Below, piece by piece: positions 11,161-21,673 of a DNA stretch of 64,000 nucleotides. The translations under genes were made by a program, and so were the position numbers. How positions within the stretch are numbered: position 1 is the first letter of the stretch; each line of letters begins with the position of its first letter. Source of the stretch: Viola odorata (Eukaryota > Streptophyta > Magnoliopsida > Malpighiales > Violaceae); assembly GCA_963691705.1 (NCBI GenBank), contig OY829542.1:53919002-53983001 (forward strand), read 5' to 3'. Under the pieces are notes generated by a model. That model made no database searches. It saw only the letters and a program-made list of their open reading frames with translations, and was not told the DNA's origin.

Positions 11161-11991
11161 TTAAATAATAGTAACGGGTGATGTAACTAAAATAATAATG
11201 GTTGCCGAATCACGAAAAATAATGATATAACGTAATGGTCGCGGCTACAAATAATTTATAAACACTAAAAAAGTTCCATTAGTGTGGAGATAATTAGTAC
11301 TTTTAATCAAATAAATATGAAAACTATTAATTTTTATCAATAAATATTAAAGTATACATAATACATTTTAATTAAAAATAGAATTTTTTTAGTTAAGTTT
11401 TACACGTACAATCATCTCTAATATGAAAAACTTTGCAAATTAAAATAACAAAAAATATACATATCAATACACATATTGTCCATTCCCATAGTAAATGTCT
11501 AGGAAGATCATAACAAGAGTAATGATTATTACTACTACTATCTCCGCCATCTTATTCCCCTTGTCATTGTGTTGATTCTGAGTAAAAAGATGAATATGAA
11601 AAGTAAGCAAATAATCTTCTATTTTCTTGTTACTTCCCATAGTAAGAGTGTGAATGTTGAAAATCTTCGGGTGTAGACACATGTACGTTGAGGATATGAA
11701 AATGAAAAGAGACTTGAAAAACTATCAAAGCCTTAACTATCTTGGTTGAACGTACCAGAATATAAAAATATAACTTGAGTTTAGTTATAAAATTATGATT
11801 GTGTAGGCCTAATGAGTTTTTTATTAACTCATAACGTATAATGGTTCATAACAAAAAAATAGTAACGATAACAGACAATATCGTGTAAAAGGGGCCAAAA
11901 CATTATATAACGAGAATAACGGTAACAGAAAACCAAAATTACGTTACATGTCGAGTGTTATGTAACCTAACAGACGATATTTAAAATTATG
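11161..11991. mobile_element. Degenerate hAT-like element, left end lost (unit A)
   Basis: Homologous to 26647-27482 in unit B, where a fuller left end (CATGGTTTTAAATAACAG) is roughly inverted relative to the right end. Both ends carry repeated GTAACG/AACGGTAAC motifs of subterminal-repeat type. In unit A the first bases and the flank are deleted. An unproven 72-codon minus-strand reading frame lies inside (11464-11682). Confidence 0.4.
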
Positions 11992-12306
11992 ATTTGAGTA
12001 CTTTTCCTTCTAACATATACTCCACGTAGATGTACATGCCAACATGGAGGGAGCATATCGAGCAAGTAACAGTAGAACTAAGAACAACACTAAAACAGTG
12101 AGAGAATTTGGTTTGGTTTTAATATGTTAGCTTATTTTTTTTTTTCAATAGGTAAAGAATTTTTTTATTAAAAGGTCATGAGAACATGACAAGAAGTGAA
12201 ACAGGATCCTGAAACAAGCTCGAGGATGGATGCTAACTGCACCCGCGACCCGGGCAAAACCCCACAACCTAGAAAGCTCTACCCGCCCTACACATGAATC
12301 CACGAG

Positions 12307-13060
12307 CATGGACGGATCCAGCCCAGGCAAGAGTGGGCAATTGCCCACCCTTGGGCTTGATGAATTTTTTTTTTATTGGGCTTGGGCAGTTCAGTTGGGC
12401 TCCAAAAAATTATTTACGGGATATGAAAAATCCCAACCAAACCCTCTGATTCTAAAATCAACATCGCGGATTAATTGTTTACGGGACCTTATGCGGTCGG
12501 ATGTTGGATTTTCAAATTTGAAAGGGATTAATGATCTTTCCGAAAAGTTAGTTGAAAGAAGAAAGCACATTGTCTATCCATTGGTGTATTTACTCTTGAA
12601 GCTAGCTTTGATTTTACCGGTTGCAACTGCGACAGTGGAAAGGACTTTTTCTTATATGAGCATTGTGAAGAATCGACTGCGGAACCGTATGGGAGATGAT
12701 ATGTTAAATGATTGTTTGATTACTTTTGTTGAAAAAGATGTTTTTGATAGTGTAGAGAATGAGAGAATCATTCAACGATTTCAAAAAATGAAAACTCGTA
12801 GAGAACAATTGTAAGAAGTACGTATATTATATGAATTCTAATGTATAATTAATTTTTTTTATATTGTCTTCTTATTTATCTTTTTGTTAAGTTATCTAAA
12901 TATTTGTTATTTAGTTCGGGGATACAAATACTCTTAAGCATTTGTTCAATTTTTCGTTCAGCTCGTTTGGTTTCCCTTTAAAATACCCAAAAAAAAAATT
13001 TCGGGGGCGCTGCCCCCGAACCCCCGCCCCCCTTAAAAATCATTCCTGGATCCGTCCCTA
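12307..13060 (+). mobile_element. hAT element with residual transposase C-terminus, private to unit A
   Basis: The ends CATGGACGGATCCAG and (complement) TAGGGACGGATCCAG share 12 identical bases, and the flanking 8-mers TCCACGAG (12299-12306, 13061-13068) are exact. Unit B has a single TCCACGAG at 27790-27797, the empty site. At 754 bp this is an internally deleted derivative that keeps only the end of a transposase gene. Confidence 0.9.
12455..12814 (+). pseudogene. hAT transposase C-terminal dimerisation domain remnant
   Basis: The reading frame ends at 12814 with the hAT C-terminal dimerisation signature: LLKLALILPVATATVERTFS, then IVKNRLRNRMGDDMLNDCL and a Lys/Arg-rich tail. No BED finger or catalytic core precedes it; upstream sequence in the same frame (from 12230) crosses the transposon end and is not transposase. 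An intact full-length hAT transposase is about 650-750 residues, so this is a remnant of a deletion derivative that would need a transposase supplied elsewhere. Confidence 0.85.
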
Positions 13061-13083
13061 TCCACGAGGATGTTAGCTTATTT

Positions 13084-13811
13084 AAAATTTTAATATTATT
13101 TTTCACGTATCCGAGACCGATACATTGAGTAAGTATATGTAGTTTTGATCAATTGATATTGATACATATACAATACGACATGATAATTTTTAAAAAATTA
13201 GGATATGATACATTTGTACAGAAACAAATACAAATACAATACAGTACGACAATTTTTGAAATTTTTTTGAAATTAATATATTATTTTGACCTACCTGATA
13301 TGTATGAGGCAAGTATCAGTATTTGATCAAACGATATAAATTGAGATACATACGATACGTCTATACGAAAACAAATACAGATAGAGATACATACGAATTT
13401 CGTTGATCTTGTAGCGGGCGGGTTGTGTGCGTTGGTCTGCTGTTTTGTCAGCAGCTCCATCTGTGTTTTTGGTCTGCTGCTTTCTCAGCAGTTTCTTTCT
13501 TGTACTATCATGCTCTACATGACTTTTTCTTTCTATTTCTAATAATAATCTCAGCCTATTAAAAAAAAAAATACAATGCCTATACGGAACACAAATACAA
13601 ATATTGCCAAATAGGCATGACATCCACCACATGTCAACTCCTCATTGGAATAAAAAATACCACATGGGAGAAGAAGCTTGCCATGTAGAGTAGGAGAGAT
13701 GAGGTTGATAGATGATGGATTTTAGTATTAGTATGCTTAAAGACTTTTCAAGTTTGCTCGCAAGATTGAGGATTTGGTGCAAGACAGTATGGGGAGTTCA
13801 AAACTTGCTTA
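13084..13811. other. Repeat-rich noncoding stretch with LINE 3' tail (unit A)
   Basis: From 13084 to 13395 motifs of the type ATACATACGATACG and ACAAATACAGATA recur, probably subterminal repeats of an unidentified element. 13396-13571 is a plus-strand LINE 3' end (CAGCAG-rich, ending in poly(A)) resembling the 3' UTR of the LINE at 28504-31294. The site AAGATTGAGGATTTGG at 13762-13777 is the empty target of that LINE. Confidence 0.5.
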
Positions 13812-13823
13812 ACACTTTGATTT

Positions 13824-13934
13824 ATTTTTAATAAACAGTGGGAAATTTTATTAAAATCATGAGAACATGACAAGGAAAAAAACATAAGAATCAGAGTACG
13901 CCTTAGGCTGAGAGAAAAACCACGAAGAAGATAT
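13824..13934 (-). mobile_element. Short retroposon tail (unit A)
   Basis: A minus-strand poly(A) end (TTTTTAATAAACAGTGGG) with the ATCATGAGAACATGAC motif, flanked by similar 12-bp repeats (CACTTTGATTTA and CATTTTGATTTT). The unit B copy shows exact CATTTTGATTTT repeats. About 110 bp, 5'-truncated. Confidence 0.55.
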
Positions 13935-14387
13935 CATTTTGATTTTATTTTTCTTTTTGGTTTAGATTCCCTTCCAGCTTGGATTGTCTAAAATGGATCT
14001 CGGGAAGATGTTAAAATCTAGTTTATTTGGGGTAAGTCATGCCTTTGAAATCTTATTGCTCACTGTCACTGCTGAAACAACTCCCATAATTACTTGGTCT
14101 CTCTTCTACTGGTTGACAAGTCTATTTTTTTTTTTAATAAGCTGAAGATATTTATTCACTCCATCAGGAAGATGGAGGCAAGAAAATTAGAAAGAATGTA
14201 CAGATGGTCGCTCCTCTAACCGAAGAAGCGACTAAGCATGGTAGAAATGAAAAGCAATCCTATTATTAAACCCAACCAGCCCTGACTACTGGACTGCCCT
14301 ACCCCATGAAGATAACCAGGACGGAGACAACAGCATCATTCCCAAACTGTACGGGAATGCATGGTCTGCACTCTTCAACCACCTGTA

Positions 14388-16759
14388 TCAGAACGAGAAA
14401 GCGCAATTGAAAACTCGTCGCGAACAAGGAATATCATGCTGAAATACTACTTTGTTTCTCTGCAGCCACAAACTCCAAACCATCGCATAGAACAGAACCC
14501 TCCACATCCCTCTGATCCGCTCCCCTCTCCATGGCACGAGGCTTACCCACGATCCCCATAACTCACCGATTGTCCTAGGGGGACACCATGACACTCCCAA
14601 CCAAAGCATCATGGCATTCTAGCAGCTCATAGACGTATGACAATGGATGAAAATATGTTGAACTTTTTCCTTTTGCTCATCACACATGGGGCATACGTTT
14701 TCTCCCTCTTGAAGCATGCTACGCTGCCATAAAAATTCCCTAGTCACCAAGCGCCCGCGCAGAGCCAACCAAAGGAAAAATCAAAATCAGGCATGGCCTG
14801 GAAACGTTGCTTATCTATACCTATGCACCAAGACCCAACCGTATACTCTCCAGAGGTATTTAATTGCCACCTGATCTTATCTGCTCCTTGTCGACTGGTT
14901 GGCACCGAGAGTTGAGAAGCCAAGCAAGCCCATTCGTCCTTTTCCCACTCAAATAACTCCCGGCGCCACTGGTCATTTCAGGACCACTGATCCGTGTGCC
15001 AGGTGACGTGGTCAAGGATATTCCCGTGAGCATTAATCGCTACATTATACAGTCTTGAATGGACCTTGGCCAAGGGGGTCTTATTGTGCCACGGGTCCCA
15101 CCAAAAGGACACGTTCCTACCATTCCCAACAGCAAGCTCTACGTGCCTCACCCAAAAATCAAACCAATCTCCTCCCCTAGTGAATAAACGAAAAATATCA
15201 CGCCAAACTAGAGAAACCTTAGCCACTGTATCCTTTCATAGGACTCCAATATTATTGAAACTGTACTGTCTCCTTACCATATCCGCCCACACTTTCCTGC
15301 TCCCGCTGCATAGATCCCACACCCACTTGAAAAGATAAGCTGCGTTTCGACTCTCAAGATTACCTATTCCCAAGCTCCCTAGCTCCTTCGATCGAACCAT
15401 ATCTTCCCATTTTACCTTCGACAACCCACTTTTAGACTCATCGCCACTCCACATGAACCTCCTCATAATCCCTTCGTATTTGCGACGAACACATTTAGGC
15501 ATATGAAAGATTGACATGTTATAAATAGGAAGGCTCGAAATCGCTGTCTTAATCAATGTTACTCGCCCACCTACAGAAAGGAGATGACCCTTCCAAGTGG
15601 CCAACTTAGTCTTCATCTTATGAATAAGAAAGTCCCAGCTAGAGATTCTCCTAGGATTAAGCCCCACAAAGGAACCGAGATACTTGAAGGGTAACTGTTC
15701 GTACTTGCATCCTGCTCTTCTGGCTAGACAGCTCCCCACCTGTTCATAGACGTTAACACCAACAAGCGAACTCTTATGAAAATTGACTCGAAGCCCTGAA
15801 AAGGCCTCAAACCAACGAAGAGTCCCTTTCACTCCTTGTATCTCACGTTCATCATTCTTAACAAATATCAGAGTATCATCCGCGAACTGCAGATGAGTAA
15901 GCCGCCACCCTGCCTGATCATTACCCACTCCACTTAGCAAACCCACGTCTCTGGCCCGGACCAGAAGGCAATGTAGCCCTTCTGCCGCTATGTTAAAGAG
16001 AAAAGGGGACATCGAACACCCTTGCCTAAGCCCCCGACCAACCTCAAACTGACCTGAAGGAGAACCGTTGATCAACACCGACACTCTGGTAGTACTGAGA
16101 CACTGCATTATCCACCCCCTCCAATGTTCCCCGAAGCCCATTTGGCGCATAACCTCCTCCAAATAACTCCACTCTACCGAGTCATATGCCTTTTCAAAAT
16201 CCAATTTAAATAGTAAGCATTGCTGCTTAGACAACTTCAAATGATTAACAACTTCATTAGCTGCCATCACGCAATCTAACGTCTGTTTACCTTTCATAAA
16301 CCCGTGTTGTTCCTCACTTATCACCTTCTCAATCACCCTACCCAGCCTCCTCGCTAGAAATTTTGATATTATTTTGTAATAACTACTCACCAGGCTAATA
16401 GGGCGAAAATCGCTAAACCTCTTTGCAGCATTAGTCTTTGGCAGTAGCGTGATAAATGACGAATTGACCCCCTTCGGAAAAACTCCCGTTCTAAAAAAAC
16501 CCATTACCATGACACAGAGATCAGGACCAATGATTTCCCACGCGTTCTGGACGAACCTGAGTGAGAAACCATCTGGCCCTGGAGTCTTTTGCCCGTTGCA
16601 ACTCCTAACGGCTTCCCAAACCTCATCCGTAGTGACCTCACCTTCCAACCAAGTTGCTTTGGTCTCGTTCAATCTGCTAAATCCCAACTCTGGGATCCTA
16701 GGTCTCATGTTGACTTTTGCTAACCTGTGAAAATACCCGGTATTCCTATCCCCATGCAA
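14388..16759 (-). pseudogene. LINE reverse transcriptase/zf-RVT, degenerate (unit A)
   Basis: The longest frame (16759-15236) encodes an L1-type reverse transcriptase: TPGPDGFS, RPISLVSSYYKI, FKLDFEKAYDSVEW, LRQGCSMSPFLFN and the catalytic FADDTLIF. A TGA at 15236-15238 interrupts the same frame where unit B reads tryptophan, so that lesion is private to unit A. A second stop at 14978 lies at a position also stopped in unit B but by a different codon (TGA here, TAG there). The zf-RVT end (14612-14388) is in another frame. Family enzymes copy their own RNA at a nicked target; this copy cannot make an intact protein. Confidence 0.85.
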
Positions 16760-16985
16760 CCATTCAGCCTCTCAGAAAGCGACAAGATTTCATTAAAATC
16801 ACCTAAGTACAGGGTGACTACAACTCTCAACTAGTTGCGCAAGAGTATCCCAAAGATGACCTCTTCTATCCACGTCATTATATGCATATACACCTATTAG
16901 TGCGATGTACAAGAAGTTATAGAAGAACTTGACTTCAAAGGAACTGTTGCCTTCTTTATGGGATAAATGCAAAGTAAGCTTTCTT

Positions 16986-17092
16986 CTTGGATTCCTTTCA
17001 TGTTGATTTGACTTTTGTCTTGGATTCTATGTTTCTTCTTGCCATGTTCTCATGACCTCTTTTATTATATATACCATTGCCTATTAAAAAAA
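16986..17092 (+). mobile_element. 107-bp retroposon nested in the LINE (unit A)
   Basis: It ends in poly(A) (CCTATTAAAAAAAA) and is flanked by exact 14-bp repeats AAGTAAGCTTTCTT (16972-16985, 17093-17106). The body has CATGTTCTCATGACCTC, the tail motif shared with other retroposons in the window. It is a 5'-truncated LINE or SINE end. Confidence 0.75.
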
Positions 17093-17107
17093 AAGTAAGC
17101 TTTCTTA

Positions 17108-17551
17108 CTAAATCTCAGTGCTTCGTTTTTTCTCGCGATAATGAGTTATATGATGCTTCCAGCTGAAGCGATTCTTTGCAGTTAAGCACATGACTTGCAT
17201 ATATAGGCCATCTTCACTTCTCTTATTTACTGATAAGGGTAGCTGTCTATGCTTGTGTCGCCACGAAACCGTAAACCCTATATGTTGACTGATAGTCAAA
17301 AACTGAGACACGATAGTTATGAATGGAGTGGTACCTATTCACGTGGGCCTAACGAACTAAAGATCATGTTGAGTTTATGGAAGGTTTTCAACATGAACAA
17401 GAAATTTTTGTTTGTGTTCTGATTTGTCCTCGTGATGAAGTTTTCTTTCTTTCTTTTTTTCTTTATAAGCGATGGAGATGAAGTTCTTATGGGATTTGTG
17501 TTTCTGCTCTATGATGAACCATTAGTTCAGTTAAAATGCTTCCGTTACTGA
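17108..17551. other. LINE 5' part or flank (unit A)
   Basis: The minus-strand frame 17311-17108 could be upstream endonuclease-region sequence of the LINE but has no clear motif. The remainder is AT-rich and noncoding. Unit B matches it at 35408-35850. Confidence 0.3.
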
Positions 17552-18131
17552 TTTTTCTTTTTTTTAATAATTGGAAGGAATTATTATTACTGCTACTGTC
17601 ATGAAGATCATGACAGCACAGGGAAGGAGAGCATCAATACAACATGAAAACTATAAACCGATCAAGACATCACAAAATAGGATCCGCAAAAACATCTAGA
17701 CTACTAAAACAGTCCTGGGCTTCCTCTCAACCAAGCAGATGAAGATCTTACGATATCATAACTGTAAGGGAAAGTTACTTCTTTACTCTTCATCCACCAG
17801 TGCCACCTCGCATATATAAGATTAATACTTTGCTGCTCTTCATAAGCCTCTTGCCGGAAGACCACACTGTTACGTTGTTTCCATATGGTCCATGTCGCTG
17901 CGTACAACACCATATTCCACTTCTGCAGATCATGGTTGCCTCGCTTAAGAAGCAGCCCAGGCCAATTGGCCCAGAGGAATTCATCTTAATTTTGCAGAAA
18001 GAGTTTTTGGACAAGTACGGCAGTTTTGTCCAACTGGTTGCAAACATCTATCCAAACGAGAACGTCCCTTCCATGTCAGAGATGAGAGAACTCTTGGCAT
18101 CCATGTAAATCCAGTAGAGAGCTTCTGTTGT
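17552..18131 (-). mobile_element. 5'-truncated LINE, zf-RVT end only (unit A)
   Basis: The T-rich run at 17552-17565 followed by AATAA marks a minus-strand poly(A) end. Frame 17913-17704 reads YAATWTIWKQRNSVVF, the C-terminal signature following the zf-RVT domain of plant LINEs. Upstream sequence to about 18120 continues the domain with stops. Immediately beyond, ATAAT at 18132-18136 is the unoccupied target of the Athila element found in unit B. Confidence 0.7.
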
Positions 18132-18136
18132 ATAAT

Positions 18137-18868
18137 CCTTAAATATTTTTTTCCTATTTTCCCTTTTTTTGAGCCTATATCATCCTACTGTAATTATTCA
18201 TTTTGGAAAAACATCTATTTGATTCATTGCACAATTTTCGTCGGTATAGTTTAACTGGGCTGAATGAGAATTGTTCTTAGCCTAAATCCGCGAGTCGGAT
18301 CATAATAATAGTTTCTTCTCTTTTAAAAAAAAAATTCTTGATTAGCAGTTTTATTTTAATTGAAAGATGATACCGATGATATCGTTCCTCATTGAAGCAT
18401 TAAGATCCTAGCTGGCACAGTTAAGCTTGGCTTGTATGCTAAATTTTGCAAATATTGGGATCTTTTGGTCTTCTGTAGAATATGCTCTCTCTTTTTCTTT
18501 TTTGCTTAAAAATGGCAGCCTGGTCTGGGAAATAATTTCTACCGCAAAAGTTGCAAATATTGGATGTCTTCGTCTCTTAAAGTATGGAACAGTTGTATCG
18601 CGACATTTATTTCTCTCAGCTACCGTCATCTTAAGCAAAAGATATTTGTCGCTAAAAGTTGGTAAGATACCGTCCATCACCAGCCCTTTCATTCATATGC
18701 ATTTGTCGGCTACCGTAAACTAATCACGTAATTACTTACCTTCCCTTTTCAGTTTCATTATAGCTATGCATAAAATATTTATTTATTTATTTTTCTGTCT
18801 GTTTTTTTCCCCGGAAAGATCCATCTCTTTTCTTTTGTTTTGCCTAAATGTATCATTAACACCAATCT
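18137..18868. other. Noncoding spacer (unit A)
   Basis: AT-rich sequence matched by 49621-50346. A plus-strand frame of 98 codons at 18427-18723 is shifted by a one-base difference in unit B and has no recognisable domain, so it is not called as a gene. Confidence 0.45.
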
Positions 18869-18876
18869 CCTAAGAC

Positions 18877-19072
18877 TAGGGGTGGGCATTTTCCGAATTT
18901 TTAGAATTCCGAATTTTTAGAATTTCAGTTTGGGTATTTCGGGTATCGGAAAATTCAGATTCGGGTATGTGATATTCGAAATTATTTCGGGTTCAGGATC
19001 CATTTTTATAATTTCGGGTACCCGAAATACCCGAAATTATAATACAAATACTCTTTATCCGACTTCTTCTTC

Positions 19073-19116
<44 letters not shown>

Positions 19117-19745
19117 GTTGTCTGCAACCTCTCTTCCATGATCCAACCTTGTTTTATTATTTCCATTTTTTCATTAAATACCCCAATTTTATCGTGGTTG
19201 TCCTCGCCCACCACCCAATTTCATCGTCGTCGTGGTGGTGAACGACGTCAAGTCAGTAATTTAACTTCTCTTCCTTAGAGTGTGGCTTGTTCTTCTTGCT
19301 TCTGAGGTTGTGGTTTGCATAGGATGGATTTGCTGTTTAGGGTGTGGGTTTTGAAGTCCCATCGTTGTTCTCGGGCTGGTCTTGGGCATGGCTTCCAGAT
19401 CTGAACAGAAGAGAGCTTGAGGGTTACTTGTTGGCATGGAATTTCAGATATGGATCTTGAGTCTGGTTTGTATTGGTGGTTCTGATGGGTGGGTGACAGT
19501 CAGGTGATGTTGGCATGGAATTTCGGGTAATCATCCGAATTTTTCGAAATTTAGTCCGAATTTCCGAAATTTAAATTTCAAAAAATTCGGGTATAACCGA
19601 ATTTCCGAAATTCAAATTTCAAAAATTCAGGTTCGGGTAGTTGAAAACGTAATTCGGGTTCGGGAATAGATTTTGGTATTTCGGAATACCCGATATCCGA
19701 AATTTTATTTCGGGTATTTCCGAAATACCCCAGTGCCCACCCCTA
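18877..19745. mobile_element. hAT-type MITE with TTCGGGTA subterminal repeats (unit A)
   Basis: The ends TAGGGGTGGGCA and TGCCCACCCCTA form a perfect 12-bp inverted repeat. Exact 8-bp target duplications CCTAAGAC flank it (18869-18876, 19746-19753). Both subterminal zones are dense in CGGGTATTTCGGG and CCGAAATT motifs in both orientations, possible transposase-binding repeats. 869 bp with no transposase. It contains a (CT)n tract absent from the unit B copy. Confidence 0.92.
19076..19111 (+). repeat. (CT)n microsatellite
   Basis: A pure CT dinucleotide tract of about 36 bp inside the hAT MITE of unit A. The matching place in unit B (about 50502) lacks it together with roughly 70 bp of surrounding sequence. 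Confidence 0.95.
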
Positions 19746-19953
19746 CCTAAGACAAATCATATTTATCTTTCACAAGCCAGCAGGACAGGCTTCCAGGCTA
19801 CATCTACTTAAAATCTTTACCAACCCCTGATTAGTACTCTAACCTCTACTATTTATAACAAAACAGCAAACCACAAACAATCATTACTCGTTAGGGTTTG
19901 TTATTCCCTAAAAACCTCTAAAATCACGGTCGGCTTTGGGATTTAATGATGAG

Positions 19954-20550
19954 TGATAATACATAAACATACCATGAGTATTCCTATCATATCAGGGATC
20001 CGATAACTTAGCTTCCGGATGACCAAGGAGCTTATTGATAAATATGTACGGTATCAGTATCCATGTCACTTATCCAAAAAGGCGTCACAAGGTCAACTGT
20101 TACCTTTTGTCATCAACGGGAGGGAGTCTCAACTGCATACACCGATAACTATTATCGATAGTAACCAAGACTATACATACCGGTTCCTCCAAGTAAGTAA
20201 CCTCATTTGAACTACATGATAGGGAAACTATCGGGTCCAGGGATATACACCGGTAATGGCAGACCATACACAAATGATACGTGTACAGGGCGACTCACAG
20301 GGCGAGGTTATAAATACCCCCCGACACTTCTTCACACACAAGTACAGATAGACTCACTCAGACAAAAACTCTACCCAGTACCGATAGATTCGCCTATTAT
20401 GCATTATCACTATGAATGCTGACTTGATCATCGGAGCTTCTACGCTGGAGATCCCCTCCGACGCATTGCAGATGGCTTAGGAGCCACGAAGTCATCCCTA
20501 ACAACTTACAAGATTACAACATTATCCTCACCCCGGATTGAGGATTATCA
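19954..20550. mobile_element. Solo LTR (unit A)
   Basis: The ends TGATAAT and ATTATCA are inverted (TG...CA). The flanking 5-mers are ATGAG and GTGAG here, and exactly GTGAG on both sides in unit B, the target duplication. A TATA box (TTATAAATACC near 20308) lies inside. 597 bp, no internal domain, so it is the product of LTR-LTR recombination. Present in both units, so it predates the duplication. Confidence 0.88.
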
Positions 20551-20555
20551 GTGAG

Positions 20556-21594
20556 CAATGCTAACTACAGAGAAGTTAAATTATTAGCATAGATTGCAAT
20601 GTCTTTATTTGATGCCCCTTGCCGGTTCCAAACTAGAATATTAAAATTCATATAAGAAAAGGTATAAAAAGAGGGCCATCGCCAAACTAATTAAGACTCC
20701 GTCCACTCCCCAGCAATTGGTCGGGATAGAAGAGTATTTTTGTAGCTAGCCGACGGTGATGATTAAAATATCGTGAATTAGGTGCAATAGCTAACCATAT
20801 ATATGTATATATATGTATATATAATACCAATCAAATTGCAATTTACATTCAATAATTAGACTTGACTTCCAGCTGGACAGATATTGAGCACGCAATAATA
20901 TGAAAAACGAACTGAAAGTGATCCATGATATAATAGATAAATTATTAGAGATTGTTCTAATTTAAGGAGAAATTTCAAATTCAAATAGTGTATAATTGCA
21001 TTAAAATTTATGAATAGAAGTTTTGTTGCTCTTATAAATTTTATCCGACTCGAATACAGAATAATCGGTATCTAATTTAACAAAGTAAAAGTGACATCTT
21101 TTATCCTTCTAATTATTTTACACTATGCTCGTAAAATGTGAACGCAAAGGTGACAGTACATTGAAGAATCATGAACAAAATAAAAAAAATAAAAAAATAA
21201 AAAAAGTAGTGGAAATTAAATAAGGATAAAAGCCTAGCGGACATTATGATTTCAGTTTTCAACCGTGAGAGAGCCGTGAGATAGCCGTGAGATAGACGCC
21301 TGGTGGGGTGGTGCCAAAAAGATTACAAAAAAAAAGTGTGAAAAAAGGTAGGCTTCCATAAGAGACTAGCTATCTGAAAACTCTTCAATGCCCATGCAAG
21401 TGCAAACTATGAAACAATTAAATAACAAAACACATAAAAAGTCAGCATTTGCTCCAAAACTACAATTATTTGCAGACCCGTTCACATGTATACTCAGTCT
21501 TGGCATTTTACAGCAGTTGATTAGTGTCTTTGAAAAGTCTGTTTTACTCTTACCTTGTTCGGCATACGCGTTGAAAAGTATGTCACCGATTTAT
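20556..21594. other. Upstream region of extensin (unit A)
   Basis: Noncoding and AT-rich. It includes a (TATATATG)n stretch near 20795-20822 whose length differs between units, and a GTGAGATAGCC repeat near 21265-21295. It probably holds extensin promoter elements, but none is individually identifiable. Confidence 0.4.
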
Positions 21595-21604
21595 CTATAT
21601 AAAG
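21595..21604 (+). promoter_or_regulatory. TATA box of extensin gene (unit A)
   Basis: CTATATAAAG lies about 70 bp upstream of the start codon at 21674, a normal distance for a plant core promoter with a short leader. The element and surroundings are conserved in unit B. Confidence 0.7.
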
Positions 21605-21673
21605 AGGATCAATTGTGCAGAAGAAGCACAACCAAGCTTTCAAAACCCATAATATCCTTTATAGTGAAGGATA

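Larger units (their letters stand above)
12138..13069 (-). mobile_element. Short SINE-like or truncated-LINE retroposon (unit A), split by a hAT
   Basis: A T-rich tract at the left is the poly(A) end read on the minus strand, followed by the motif AAAGGTCATGAGAACATGAC shared by other retroposon tails here. It is bounded by 14-bp target duplications ATGTTAGCTTATTT (12124-12137 and 13070-13083). About 170 bp are retroposon; the rest (12307-13060) is the nested hAT. Unit B has the same insertion without the hAT. Confidence 0.7.
14125..17330 (-). mobile_element. L1-type LINE, minus strand (unit A copy)
   Basis: A T-run at 14125-14135 is the poly(A) tail. Reverse transcriptase, zf-RVT and part of the endonuclease region follow in reverse. 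Compared with 31660-35620 in unit B this copy has lost about 98 bp, about 600 bp (most of the endonuclease) and 43 bp. A small retroposon (16986-17092) is nested inside. The 5' limit is uncertain and no target duplication was found. Confidence 0.8.

Noticed and set aside
18427..18723. 98-codon plus-strand frame in unit A
   Set aside because: Broken by a one-base difference in unit B and without recognisable features.
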